From Sycobia sp. Sy_11 (taxonomy: Eukaryota > Arthropoda > Insecta > Hymenoptera > Epichrysomallidae): DNA of 64,000 bases. How positions within the stretch are numbered: the stretch's first letter is position 1; each line of letters begins with the position of its first letter. A program made the translations under genes and the position numbers. This document shows positions 1 through 12,558 of the stretch, piece by piece. The notes beneath the pieces were generated by a model. That model was given only the letters and a program-made list of their open reading frames with translations, did not search any database and was not told where the DNA came from. Where the stretch lies: NCBI GenBank assembly GCA_018907035.1, contig JACCIC010000021.1, forward strand, positions 505,501 through 569,500. The letters run 5' to 3'.

Positions 1-87
1 TACTTTCCGGTTATTACGTCTACAGTACCGTGCGGTCATTCCGCCCTCGACTCTCGTATATTTAAGGCCTCTTTCATACATATATAC

Positions 88-88
<1 letters not shown>

Positions 89-141
<53 letters not shown>
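89..141. repeat. (TA)n microsatellite
   Basis: Uninterrupted TA dinucleotides; the 5' flank has an imperfect TATACGTA start. Confidence 0.95.
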
Positions 142-143
<2 letters not shown>

Positions 144-2100
144 ATTAATTGTAGCGCTGCTGTATCGCGAGAGAGGAGAAGGAAAAGAGAATCGTCCAAT
201 CCTCGTACTAATCCAGGATTACAGCCTCAGCAACCCTCCCCCCTCCGGTACCAACGGCCGGGGTAGTTTGCTATTACGCTGAGCGATAGACCCGACGGCT
301 TTCGAGTAGGTAGTTATACGTACAACAGCAGAGCATTACATCCAGTGTGCGCTACGCGCGCCCAGCCATTAATTTCCGCCGCGGAAGCCGGCGAGGGTTC
401 AAATATTTATCATTTTCCATGCACAGGAGGACGCGTATAGAAATTTACCGATCAATCCGATGAGCGCGCGCGCGCGCGTGGTAATTAGCTTTGCGATCAA
501 ACTCCGCTAATTGAGAGGATTACTGTTTTATTAAATATCGCGGGGTATATAGTGGATCATTGAATAATTATTGGAGTGCTTTGTTTTTTTTTTTTGCTTT
601 AGTAGCTTTGCCAATATTATGTGAAATTGGGTAGTAATCATTGTGACTTTTGCAGATATCGTTAAATCTATTAAATGGACGAATAGTTTTATAGAAAAGT
701 ACACAAGTGTAAAGTACTTGCTCTAATTGTTAAAATGGATATGAAAATGTTCAGTTGTTGGATGAGTGAAATAAGCGAATCTCCATTAAAGTCGTTTAAA
801 TCTTTGAGTCTGGTGACTTGCGTCCTCTGAGTCATATCTTCAGATAATAGCTTATAGCGCGTGATTACTGCGTTTAATATGTTTTTGTAATATAGCAAAT
901 GGATAAGACGTTCCTGTATACAAATAATTCAATTGTCTAAGTAAAATGAGCTTGCAGAAACACTATCTTAATATACACTATCTTGATCGAGAACATAGAG
1001 GCTCTACCATTACCGGATCAACGCATAGAAAACGCCTCGTGGTGGTTTCAACGTAATCGACGAATATAAACAGGCTCGTGATAAAAAATCTTTCTTCTAA
1101 CAGTGCAGTTAATATAACGTATAAAGTAAAAAGGAAGTACTGTGGAACTAACTTATGGGGTTCTGCGACAAAAAGCAGTACCTTTTCTGATCGGTTTCCG
1201 AAAGCAGAAGAGGGATGCTATTAATGGACTATTTAATTTTAACGGATTTAAACATCCTAAAAACATACCTTCTGTAATATAATATTAATATAACGGACCG
1301 CATCGAGATAATTTTTGACGTAAATCCGGAAAATATAAAGGAGTGACATGCTTTTATATTCCTAAATATACCAATTGGAAATATTCGTAACATTGCGTAA
1401 AAAATTAAATATTTGTTCCAAAAAATAAAATGCAGCAATACTCGTACTCGACACTTCAGTCCAAGAACACAATGGATGCTTGATAGAGATGACAATATAC
1501 AGTCACATCTAGAGATGACTCAAGTCCTGTCGTTCTTCAATGGGATTCCTATATTTTCTCGTAGAGAAGAAGATTGGTTTACCAATTGTGGATACCACTA
1601 AAATGGTTGTAGTACACTTCATTGCAAGTGAATCGTTTAGCGCATCTAAAAATCTGCAGTCGAAGGTAGTCATCACGTTTACCAATTCTTCGTATGTAGC
1701 TCGCGAGTGTGCTGCCACGATGGAGTGGTCCCAGCCAGCTGTGTGCTCGGCTTTGTTCTATTGACACGGGCATAGAAGTATCTCATTAGTGCCAGTACTG
1801 TATCTATAACCATTTGCCCACTCTAACTAGTTTACTCACGTCGGTGTTATTCAGAGCCATCTTGTAGTAGAGAATAAGTAAATTGAGTGAACAGTTGTTT
1901 TTGAAGTTGGAGTGAAGCTTTCGTTAGAACCTACAGTTATTCGGCTAACTTTCTGATTAGTGGGCTGCAAAACTCCGTGGAACTCAGAAAAATTAAAATC
2001 GAAAATAGGACCATGTGCTTTCGTGGCTCATTGCTGATACAAGTTCACCGTAGATCTTGAAGGTCTTGCTTGCTTCAATGACCGTATTTCGATGCTTTGC

Positions 2101-2103
<3 letters not shown>
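142..2103. other. Non-coding stretch, no gene recognised
   Basis: It contains a (CG)n run at about 464-479 and plain AT-rich DNA. At 1500-1860 the minus strand has a patchwork of short reading frames broken by stops (for example a frame reading NDSLAMKCTTTILVVSTIGKP) and a less AT-biased composition. That could be an old pseudogene or transposon remnant, but I recognise no family. Confidence 0.4.

Positions 2104-2161
<58 letters not shown>
2104..2161. repeat. (GA)n microsatellite
   Basis: 29 GA units, perfect. The flanking sequence (2162-2330) is unique and unassigned. Confidence 0.95.
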
Positions 2162-2167
<6 letters not shown>

Positions 2168-3907
2168 AAGGCGGGAGAAACAGAAGATAACGCAGAACTT
2201 CTTGGTGTTGATAAGCATCACAAAGCTTTGAAGATAGACCACCCGGTCTTGGAGTAGATATTCTAGATCTTAACAGGCTGAGAGTGGATTTCAATGAGGT
2301 CAGAGCAATCAGTAGTCAATAAGTTGGATCAATCGAGAAGTCACAAAATATTGAGAAACAGAGAAGACTGAGGTAATGTAATCCTCTTTCTAAATAGCTA
2401 GAAGGTAAAGGCAATGATCGGGATCATTATCTACAATATATTATACCACTTCTCAAATATGGAATGGTGTGAACAGACAACTGAGACTATCGCTTCTGTA
2501 TTGATGAGGAAACATTTTTACACTGCAATTATTACGTAAATATCTTACTCTTAAACAATAGCTAGTTAGCTCGTTATAGTTTGGAGGTCGCAATATTCTG
2601 CATATCTAAGACTTCATCATCAAAGACACTCTTTTGCGTATATACAAATGGGCGATGTCTGACCGTGAAATACAATGGCGTCTGAAAAGGTCTAAATGCC
2701 TAATTATGCAATTAAACGAATAATTATATTTTATATATTTCGAACGTGTGCATTTTTATTATAGTCGAGAAGACCCATGAATTAAGAAAAAATTAGTTTG
2801 TGGAACGTCACTCTGAGGGTATGTGACTTACGTAAACTACTAACTTTTTTTTCTAGTAGTTTATCAAATTATTCACTAGTACAGTTGTTGTAATATATAA
2901 TTTGACAAAAGTTAAGACGATATAGCCATACCTTAACATCTGCATAACAGAACAACAGTGGAAGGTATAATGAAATGAGAATTATTCTATGTTCTAAAAT
3001 TAAATGCATAAGACGAGTGTCTTTGTAGATTAAAATTCGTACTCTGTAGTTTAAATTATAATTCAAGAAGAAAATGTGGAAATTACCCTATTAAAATGTA
3101 AACTGTATACAATTTTTCTTGTTAAGATAGAATGAATAAAATAAATTGTTGAATTAGATAAGTAAGAATTATTTCATACAATGTTTCATCAATAGTCTAT
3201 AATGTAGTTTTGCATTGGAAAAATATTCTTTATATTATAAAAAATTTAGATCTACTTTAATTGCAGATTTCAGTTTATTATACTGCCGAATTTATATGAG
3301 ATTTTTATATATAATGGATTTTCTGATAATAATTTTACGAAGATTTTTCATGGCCTTGATCGAAAGATAATGTATTTGTTGTTACGAATTTGGAAAGAAA
3401 ATAATGCTATGTGATGTAATAAAGCAATAAGTTGTTATCAGCACGTGTCAAAATACTCCTATCGCGAATGCGACAATCTTAAACGTTAATTGGACGTTTG
3501 AATATGAAGCCCGCTCTCTTATAGAGAAGGATGCGCGAGTTTTCGCATAATTCTGTCCCCTAACGACAGTTCCGTGTACAAAGAAGCCAAAGTCCAAGAC
3601 GAATAGAAGGAAGAGTCGTTCGATTGTGCATGGACGACTGCTCGACAGCACGGGACGGGACAGGACAGCACGGGAAATAAACCGAGTGATCAGGGTGTAC
3701 TTTATCTTCTGACGCATTTCGAACTCTGTCGCACTCTTTTGTTCATCCGCGCGCAAAGTGAGAAAGAGAAGATCCTTCTGATTTTCTTTTTTCTTCGCAG
3801 CTTTCGAGGAGAAGTTAGAGCAAAGTCCTAAGTAGTCGTAAGTTCCAGGACTGGCGAATTTTTCATTGTTCCCAGCGATTTTCAGCTTTTAAAGCGAGAG
3901 AAAGAGA

Positions 3908-3910
<3 letters not shown>
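2162..3910. other. AT-rich non-coding stretch
   Basis: No gene seen. A small direct repeat occurs at about 3649-3677 (GACAGCACGGGA twice, around a GACGGGACAG-like unit). Confidence 0.6.

Positions 3911-3951
<41 letters not shown>
3911..3951. repeat. (AT)n microsatellite
   Basis: Perfect AT dinucleotides directly after an AGAGAGTG purine tract. Confidence 0.95.
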
Positions 3952-3954
<3 letters not shown>

Positions 3955-4297
3955 ATTCAGATTCATCTTATTATAGGATGAAGGAAATGATGGTCCCTTG
4001 TACTCTACAAAAAGCGGTTTACAGAATACATTATATTAAAAAAAAAGGTCGCGCTTCGAAATTAGCATGGCAACACGGTAATTAGATAAATTTATATTCT
4101 AAAATACTGGAATACATAGTAATGACTAGAAACAGCGAACGAGAGTGATATACCGATGAAAAGAGACAGCTTTAGAATTCTTCGTCTAATGGATGATGCG
4201 GTGTATGGAAAGTTTCGATCGTTATGGATGCAGGAAGAAATTTTGTATGCGCTTGCAGTATTTTATGAAGTGTACAAAGTGAGAGGCGGAGACGTGA

Positions 4298-4320
4298 GAG
4301 AGAGAGAGAGAGAGAGAGAG
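4298..4320. repeat. (GA)n microsatellite
   Basis: Short perfect GA array, about 100 bp before the (AT)n tract at 4425. Confidence 0.9.
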
Positions 4321-4422
4321 GGAAATTCCCTGGCAGAGGAAATCGTTATCCGACGAAACGAAATCGTTGTCGAGAATGGGAACGAGAGAGAAATCGTGAT
4401 AGGAACCTCCCTCTGGCTAATA

Positions 4423-4424
<2 letters not shown>

Positions 4425-4471
<47 letters not shown>
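4425..4471. repeat. (AT)n microsatellite
   Basis: Perfect AT dinucleotides. The long reading frames here on both strands are only Tyr-Ile repeats from the array. Confidence 0.95.
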
Positions 4472-4477
<6 letters not shown>

Positions 4478-4870
4478 CGAAGAAAGTAATTTTAGAGCCA
4501 CTGATATTGCCGATGGACGCATCGTTCGTATACGACAAAGGACAGATCACGGCTGTTCTACGTCCTGTATTTTGGACTTATTATCTGTTATTCTTGGTCA
4601 AAGTTTATATAAAGATTTCCTCCCACGGTACTGAGAGCGCGCGCGCAAAAGTTTCCCCCGCACAACTCTACAGATGAAGGTATATATATATATATATACA
4701 TATATATTTGATGTGTATCTAAATTCAAGCACGCAGTCTCTGTCGTACTCGCTCGCTTGTGCATCAACCCCGGTTACTGTGCGCGACAGCGCGGCTGATA
4801 TACACAAGACACCGTCAGAGAGCAATTATAACGCTATTCGCATTCGAGCAACGCACGCTCACAGATGCAG

Positions 4871-4887
4871 ACGCACGCGCGCGCACG

Positions 4888-4938
<51 letters not shown>

Positions 4939-4955
4939 GCGCGCGCGCGCACACA
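4871..4955. repeat. Alternating purine-pyrimidine tract (CG)-(CA)n-(CG)
   Basis: 85 bp of unbroken purine-pyrimidine alternation: a CG/CA mixture, then about 22 CA units, then TA and a (CG)5 run. This is a Z-DNA-type sequence. Confidence 0.9.
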
Positions 4956-6032
4956 GAGTATTGGATGAGCCCTGTTACTCCCTGGCGCCGGGTTAAGCCG
5001 ATGGCTACGGCTATTGCTTTTGATCGCTCATATTTATTGAGATTGAAATTTCTGGCTGGGCGCGGATAACGCGAGCGGAAGAATACGTACGAATCGCTAC
5101 GAGATTTCTAATGTTCGGTTGATTTTTGTATGGCTTGATTTAATTTAAACGAGCATTGCGCGCATTATTTATGCCGATAAAATGCATATATTTTTCAGGG
5201 GACCGAAGTCAAACTGATAAAATGAAAGCCATGCAATTTCTTCACATGTGCTCGGACGATAGAAATTTCCAGGTATCCGATGCTGGACGAACTTCTCTTT
5301 TTTTTTCTTCTTTTTTTATATCGCGGCGATATTAATTGCATTATATATTCAAAAAGTTGGTGGCGCATGAAAATACTAGTTTTTCCAAGAATAAAATTGG
5401 AAATATTAAAAGGCAGTTACAATATAAGAGTCGCTCTGGAATTTCATACTCGTCGGTATTTTCTCGACTTTTTGCCAGTGTCATAATCCAGAAATTCCAG
5501 TCGATGTATTTCCCCAAGTTAAGCATATATGTATTTTTGCAGAAAAATTCTTAACCTATAGTGCGGGTTAAGAGCCATTTCATTAAATGGAAAATTTTGA
5601 AAAATTAGGTCTTCTAATTTTTTGGCTTTCCAAATTTCCAATGTAAAACTAAAGGAAATTACGCCGCCAATAATATATAAATACGTTGGTAAAAAAATAA
5701 TACCATCCTGAAAAAGAATTCTTTAAAGAACTGTACAAAAACAAAAAAAAAACAAGAAAGAAAGAAAGAAAGAAAAACAATAGAATGGAATTATATATCT
5801 ACGTATAAGTTTCAAGTAGATTATAGGTATCGGGGAAATACCGCACGCGGTCAAATTGTCTCCCGAGTCGGCGCGTTCGACGGCGAAGCCCCGGCGTCCT
5901 ATTCAAGCGACTCGGCGACGTTTTCTGATTAAACCCCTTTCTCTCAGCTTCGAAAACAGACCCGGCTTATTTCGTTTGTATCGATCCCATCCCCGCCTCG
6001 AGAAAATCTATATACCAGTATAAAATCCTCTG
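4956..6032. other. Non-coding stretch
   Basis: AT-rich sequence with a short (GAAA)n run at about 5753-5776 and a GC-richer part at 5830-6000. No gene recognised. Confidence 0.6.
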
Positions 6033-6059
6033 GCTCTCTCTCTCTCTCTCTCTCTCTCT
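6033..6059. repeat. (CT)n microsatellite
   Basis: Perfect CT units with further CTCGCTCTCTC-like sequence after it. Confidence 0.9.
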
Positions 6060-6127
6060 TTAACTCTCTGCCTCGCTCTCTCGCTGCCTGTCCACCAGAA
6101 TAAATTTTGCAAATGCATGCATTAGGC

Positions 6128-6130
<3 letters not shown>

Positions 6131-6179
<49 letters not shown>
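6131..6179. repeat. (TA)n microsatellite
   Basis: Perfect TA dinucleotides. Confidence 0.95.
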
Positions 6180-6181
<2 letters not shown>

Positions 6182-6398
6182 ACTAATTTTAAAACTCCCG
6201 AATGACCGGAAAGCCGTGCGAAGTGGTCAGGGCATAATAGACAGTCTCGTCGATGTTTTCAGGGAAGCGAGGCGCGCAAATTACGCAGAGGAGGAGGGGG
6301 CGGGATAGTTTCGTGCCTGAGATTTTTCTTTCCCGTCGTGGCTTTGTATCGGAAACAATAGTGGCTTTCCCACCCCAACATTGTATCTATCTATCTAG

Positions 6399-6401
<3 letters not shown>

Positions 6402-6442
<41 letters not shown>
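6402..6442. repeat. (GT)n microsatellite
   Basis: Perfect GT dinucleotides; a short (TGTA)n/(TTTG)n region follows at about 6508-6540. Confidence 0.95.
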
Positions 6443-6443
<1 letters not shown>

Positions 6444-6994
6444 TGCAGGTAAGAAAAATTTGGCTGGCTTCCAGTTTACAATGCATACGGTGCGCGCACA
6501 AGTATGTATTTGTTTGTTTGTTTGTATGTATGTATGTATTTTTGTCAATAGTATTCAAGGGTTATCGATTCCGAGGACAATTGGCCATTGCCATCGCGCG
6601 TCGCTTTTCTCTCTCTCTCTCTTTCTGGCTTTCTGTGTCGTGTCGAAAAAACAACCGAAAAGGGGGTTTCAGAGGTGAGAGGAAGAGAAGTAGGGGAAGG
6701 CGGAGGAGGACGCAATATTCCAGTCGAGCAGCGAACATTTCGCGTTTCGTGTTCCCCCGCACCTGAGCACCCGGCCATTGCGGATCCTTATTTGACACTG
6801 CCTATCTATTACAATACATATAGCGGTAATAACGTTCTATACATTTCTCGACTCTCTCGAATTGCTTAGGAACTCGTCGTCGGGCCGTTCGTTTCTTTAA
6901 TGTTTTGTGGAACGGAAATCTTTTCTCCGTCAGTTCCGTTTGGGACGTATTTGGACTGTAAAATAACTTACATAATATTACATATATATTATAT

Positions 6995-6998
<4 letters not shown>

Positions 6999-7031
<33 letters not shown>

Positions 7032-7034
7032 AGC

Positions 7035-7066
<32 letters not shown>

Positions 7067-7116
7067 GAGCGAGAGAGAGAGAAAGAGAGAGCGAGAGAGA
7101 GAGAGAGAGAGAGATA
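6999..7116. repeat. Compound (CA)n-(GA)n array
   Basis: About 15 CA units pass into a 90-bp GA tract interrupted by single C bases at 7034, 7054, 7070 and 7092. The second half is almost pure purine. Confidence 0.95.
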
Positions 7117-7267
7117 GAAAACCAAATTGGAGTTATTTTGCAATACGACAGAGATATCGCAACAACAGTAAATTGTAATAAAAGTTGATAAAAAAGAAAC
7201 TAACGTTTCAAAATTAATCAAATAATACATATAAAGTTAAAATTAAAAGGTTCACAAACATCGTAGC

Positions 7268-7504
7268 AATATCGTATTCATAGAGGCCTACGGTGGCTCG
7301 ATCGCTAGAGCGAAGGACTAGTAATTCGGTCATCCGAGTTCAAATCCCGGTCTCGGCCGATTGACACAAGCACCGCTGTAATAATTTACATCTGCTTTGT
7401 TTACAAACACATCGTAGACCTCCGTCGCTGATTAGCAACAATATTTGGAGGCATAAAAAGAGCGACGTTAAATAACATAAAAAAAAAAAAAAAAATATCG
7501 TATT
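7268..7504 (+). mobile_element. tRNA-derived SINE with poly(A) tail and target-site duplications
   Basis: The body (about 7279-7493) starts with a tRNA-like head. Its A-box-like TGGCTCGATCG is at 7294-7304 and its B-box-like AGTTCAAATCC at 7337-7347, spaced as in an RNA polymerase III promoter. A non-tRNA body of about 110 bp follows, ending GAGCGACGTTAAATAACAT plus a poly(A) tail. The 11-bp sequence AATATCGTATT flanks the copy on both sides (7268-7278 and 7494-7504), the expected target-site duplication of LINE-driven insertion. The intact duplications suggest a fairly young insertion. The family is not identified. Confidence 0.85.
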
Positions 7505-8315
7505 TAATATTTTTGTGCAATCCGCGGGAGTTTTATCAGGTTTCACGAAAGGCCAACCGAATGAACTACAAATTACGCTTAACCGAATTCGAGGAAGAAT
7601 GATTGAGTATCTGAAGCGTTGCAAGTGGCTTCATCACTACATATATCTATGCACACCTATATATAAGTGTGTGTGTGTGTGTCTATATATATGAAAATAT
7701 TATTTTTCCAAAGTATCATACGCGATTGTACCATAGAATGGTCGTCCGACAATAATGCAATTATAGCCTCGCGCGCGTATACCCTCATTTATTAGTCGTT
7801 TACATTATTCATCGCGCCCGTAAATGGGGCGGACCCCGTCGCGGGGCAAGGGGAGGGCGCATTGTAAGCCGTCGCGCGGCAGTATAGACGACGACATTTT
7901 CTATGGTCAAAATCACGCGCGCATGAATCGTAGAAGAACAAACGCTCGTCTGCGTATGCGTATGCGCGCGCGCGCGCACCGGAAGGGGATGAAATTCCGT
8001 ATATTTGTCCCACTCTCGCGAGTCCGGGGAGCGTCCCCGGGATATAGAGAAGGCGAAAGAGAGAGGGAGAGGGGAGGGGAGAATGCACCGGCGCGCCGCT
8101 GCGTTCCGCGTGTCGTTTGCATTCGCCGCGGGGAGGGCCGGTGGATTTTTATTTCAGCCGCGCGCGACCCTTTCGCGCAAATAAATATTAATCGCCAGCG
8201 GCGCGGCGCCGCGCTGGCTGCTAGTACGCAGTAATGCATGCGGCCGTTTTATAAATTCCTGAAATTCTTTCGTCCATGTGCGCGCTCGCATCGACGTTCT
8301 GCGAAATATCGTTGA

Positions 8316-8317
<2 letters not shown>
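7505..8317. other. Non-coding, CpG-dense in 7790-8230
   Basis: The CpG-rich part includes (CG)n at about 7964-7978 and the 14-bp palindrome GCGCGGCGCCGCGC at 8201-8214. Open frames here are composition artefacts. Confidence 0.5.

Positions 8318-8380
<63 letters not shown>
8318..8380. repeat. (AT)n microsatellite
   Basis: About 57 bp of perfect repeat followed by one slipped AATATAT unit. Confidence 0.95.
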
Positions 8381-8382
<2 letters not shown>

Positions 8383-8555
8383 GCGAACTGTGGTTACGCG
8401 CCAGCTTTTCTTTATTGCTTTCGCTCTTTCGCTCTTTGTTTTGGTCCAAGAGGGGAACATCGTAACACGGCTCTGTAAATATTTCAATTTTTCACCGGAC
8501 CGTGGAGTCTGTGCGGGCGCGCGCGCGCGGTTCTGCGAAAATAAAGAAAATCAGA

Positions 8556-8558
<3 letters not shown>

Positions 8559-8599
<41 letters not shown>
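8559..8599. repeat. (TA)n microsatellite
   Basis: Perfect TA dinucleotides, 40 bp after a (CG)n run at about 8516-8529. Confidence 0.95.
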
Positions 8600-8603
<4 letters not shown>

Positions 8604-9146
8604 CGAAGTAAAGAATTTTGAGTTTCAATATATACGCGTATATTGTTAGTTATTCCTGCTATATTTATGCCGATTAAGTTTCTTCCATTAATTTTTCTTT
8701 CATACGTATCGAGAAAAAGATTCGCATTTATTTTCCGTCGCATAATTATTTTGGAGTGTCGCATATTATCCTTATTAAGCAAGGAAAAAAAACGTGTTTA
8801 AAATTCAAATTGCAAGAAATTGAAAAAGTTCGCTAAACCAATAAAAATCCATACCGAAGATTTATCCTCCTATAATTAGAATTTTCTCAGAAAATTAAAC
8901 CACTTGATAAGCAAAATTAATTGCGTATAATGGTAAATCGTTTATAGTTTGATACGCTGCATAAACTTGGGAACGATTTAATGATGAATAGTCCGTTTCT
9001 TTAGCGGGGCAAATCTCATTATTTTGGTTTGATTAACGCAATAATTTAATACTGGATTTTAATATCAAGAGCAATGCGGACGCTAATCTTTAAATACTCG
9101 AAAATCTCGGAAAGATGAATCTCAATAAATATGCTTAAATCCTCGA

Positions 9147-9150
<4 letters not shown>

Positions 9151-9211
<61 letters not shown>
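9151..9211. repeat. (TA)n microsatellite
   Basis: One of the longest perfect TA tracts in the window, 61 bp. Confidence 0.95.
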
Positions 9212-9213
<2 letters not shown>

Positions 9214-12147
9214 TTAAATAAATTCCTTATTAGCTAAGATTTTTGATGTATTTAAAAAGAAAATGGCGTTACGGCGGTGCCCTTATATAAAACCCTCATT
9301 TCTCCGGGAAATTACTTTCCTACCCCTCCTCTCCCCCTCCGCACCTTTATCTCTCATTTTACTGGGCGAAATGTACTGGCTGTAAAAGCCCTAAGCTCCT
9401 GCAGTAGCGGAAATTATTCGCGCGAGCTGTAAAAGAGCTAGATAATTTCGTGTTTGATCTTCAGTCTTATATTAATGCGCGCTTTGATGTACTTCCCACT
9501 CCCCTCCCACCCTCCCTTCCGCCCCAACTCCCTCCCTATTCAATCTCTGCGGCCCTCTCTCCCGTCTTCCTTTTCTTCTCTCTTTGCTCTCTTTCTCCGT
9601 GCACCCTCCCTCCCTCCCCCCTCGCGCCATCTCTCATCACTCTTTTTTCCTTTCTTTCTTTCTTTTTTTTTTTTATCGAATCGCTACTCTTTGCTTTGGC
9701 GCTCTCTCCCGCCGTGTGACATTCTACGCGAGATCACTTTTCTCTCGCCCTCTCCCCGGGGACAATCGAGAAAAGAGAATAGAATCATTCCCGAACGAGA
9801 TTACGAGAGTCTGGGCTTTTAAAGCTATTCGCCCCGTCCTTTCACTTTCTCCACCTTCCCCTTAAGATTTTTCTCGAGGGTATCCCCTCCTCGCCCTCTC
9901 TCGGTCTCGCTCTCTCCACCCGCAGCGCACTATATACGGTGCGAAAAAGAGCTACTTTATCCGGGGCGAAGAAATAACTTTTGAGGCAGCGGCACGGCTC
10001 AATCGCGGCGGGATGGAAGCTCCCGCGTCGTTCCCTCGTTCTTCCATCGGTGGGGTTTGACAAATGGGATTTTAGAAGCGATAAAGAGCAATTATTTAAG
10101 ACTGTGTATTTAGCGAGCTTTGTGCGAGGCGAAAGTCGCCGATGCTTGGAAAATTATGTGTCGATCGACGGGATTGATTGCGGAAAAGCTCGACAAATAT
10201 CGCGTGTAATGCGCGATTGAGGTGGTAAAATTAATAAGGATTGTAATTAAAGCTTTATTAGGAAAATAGCAATTATATTACGATAGAGCGATGTAATTCA
10301 ACTTCTTACCTAATCTGAGAGAGTAATAATTGAAGTAAAAAAAAACATAAAACCTTACGAGGATAAAGCTTTTTAAACAATCTCGTTTTTGTTGCAATTG
10401 TCATTAGATGCTACAATTTTAAATTTATAAAACTCAATTAATTCAACAGCCTAAATGAATTAGCAATTAAACTTCTCAATCATCGATATGTTTATTGAGA
10501 ATGTTCATGATAAATACAAAACTCTCTTTTTATGTTTTAATCAAGAATCGCTATGAAAATAATTGTTATTTAGAAGGAATAAAGAATGAAATTATTAGTA
10601 GTTTTTCTATAAAAAGTGTATGAAGAGTAAACGAAGTAAAATTTATACAAATGAATAATAATTTAGATTACGTAACTTTTAACGTCCTTTTTGCTTAATA
10701 CGTAATTGAAATTATTTTTTAATTCAATGTTACACAGTATTATCTTATTTTCGACAATCAACTAACGAGTATTGCTTGAAATTTCAACAGTCAATATTTT
10801 CGATCAGCAAACACTACATTAATGAAACGAAAATAATACAAGAATAATAATTATTATAATTGATAATAATAGTAGTAGTCGAACTACTAGTCAAAATTCT
10901 AAAAGATAGACATATTTAAGAGACATGCGTTCAAAATCTGGTCTGTACAAAATGAAACATTTATTATAATCAAAGGAATAATTATTTCATAACTTTATTT
11001 TACTTTGTAACTATTAAAAGAATATATTTTTCATAACACTATAACTAAAATTTCTTACAAGAACAAATTTAATTTTTAATTTTCAAATTCAATAAAATAA
11101 AAAAAATAAATATGTACATTATTGCGTTTGAAAGCTAATACCAAAAATTTTGTCAAAATATTGAATCGTATTGTCATTCATTGAAACATACAAATGTGAA
11201 CTTCTTCAGAGTGCTATTCATAATAAAATTAAGCACAACAATCACCAGAAAAGTATATATTTGGCCAAACTAATTTTTGCAACAGCGTGTTGAATTTATT
11301 AAAATCAAAAATAATAAATTACGATAAATTTCATAATATTTCTTAAACAATGTATATTATATTAATGATTAATTAATGTAATGAAAAGAATGAATTACGT
11401 ACGAACAAAGGGCGGTAAGCAAAACTCGCATGAAACTCCATACACTGCCGTCGTAGCGCGAATAAAAAGATTTTTTAGGAGCACTTAAAGCAAAATGAAA
11501 GAACCGGCGAAATTTAATAACATCCTTCACATTATACAAGAACGACAAAAAGAAAAAAAAACGAGCATAATTTTTGTCTGCAACATTTTCATACATTACT
11601 CCGGTTCGCGCCACAGGTTTATGATCTAATATTATAAGGCCAGACCCTTGTTATATTTACACCCCCCCCCACACACACACAAACATAATAGCAACTAACT
11701 TAATTAAATAAAATACTCCGTGCATGTTTGGCTCCTCGTTCCGCGCGACCAAAGACAACGAGACGAGAATCCTTCCGTATCTCTAAAGTATAACGCCCGC
11801 AAGATCGTGGAATAAACGAGCAGCCGCATAGAAGAGGCAGTTTTTTTGCCCCTCCCCTCTTCTCCTTTTATTACGAATAAACGCGAATTCTCGTATCGCG
11901 CCCGCCGAAAGAGACCCTTCTCCCCGCCACCTTGCGCCCGTGAAGGAAAAATCGGCGGGGTTTGCGAGTGGGCATGAATAATTTCCGAAATTGCTCTGTA
12001 CACGGCTCTCTGTCCCCCTCTCGTGTTCGCCCCTTGCCCAACCTTCCACCGCTCTTCTCCGGCCTCGCGCCCCGTGCCACGACCGCGCAATATTATTATA
12101 CTCGAACTTGCTTTCTCGCGCGCTCGCGAGACGAAGAGGCGGAGGGG

Positions 12148-12153
<6 letters not shown>
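9212..12153. other. Non-coding stretch
   Basis: The plus strand is pyrimidine-rich at 9490-9930 (CCCTCC and CTCTC blocks). AT-rich plain DNA follows at 10230-11640, then a poly(C)/(AC)n run near 11663-11690 and a GC-rich part at 11740-12130. No gene recognised. Confidence 0.55.

Positions 12154-12187
<34 letters not shown>
12154..12187. repeat. (TA)n microsatellite
   Basis: Perfect TA units followed by short CATA repeats. Confidence 0.9.
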
Positions 12188-12190
<3 letters not shown>

Positions 12191-12316
12191 TACATACATA
12201 TGCAAACTTGTATCTGAGTTCTCGTGTTTACGGAACTATATGCCGGGCCGGGACAAGCGGAGAGAAGTAGTCCGACTGTTGCCGCACATGTGCGCGCATG
12301 AAAGAGAGCGGTAAAG

Positions 12317-12318
<2 letters not shown>

Positions 12319-12374
<56 letters not shown>
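12319..12374. repeat. (AG)n microsatellite
   Basis: Perfect AG dinucleotides, 56 bp. Confidence 0.95.
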
Positions 12375-12377
<3 letters not shown>

Positions 12378-12507
12378 ACGTGTATATCTGTGCGTGGGCG
12401 AAGGTATATATACAGAAGTAAAAGGAAGGCGAGCGCGCGCGATAGCGACGTTGGTTACCGACTCTAATACAATTGCTTCCTGCAAGCAAATTCTCCGGGG
12501 ACGCGTG

Positions 12508-12510
<3 letters not shown>

Positions 12511-12556
<46 letters not shown>
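12511..12556. repeat. (TA)n microsatellite
   Basis: Perfect TA dinucleotides. Confidence 0.95.

Positions 12557-12558
<2 letters not shown>

Noticed and set aside
7291..7365. Possible functional tRNA gene
   Set aside because: It has A- and B-box-like motifs but no clear cloverleaf, and it is joined to a SINE body with poly(A) tail and target duplications.
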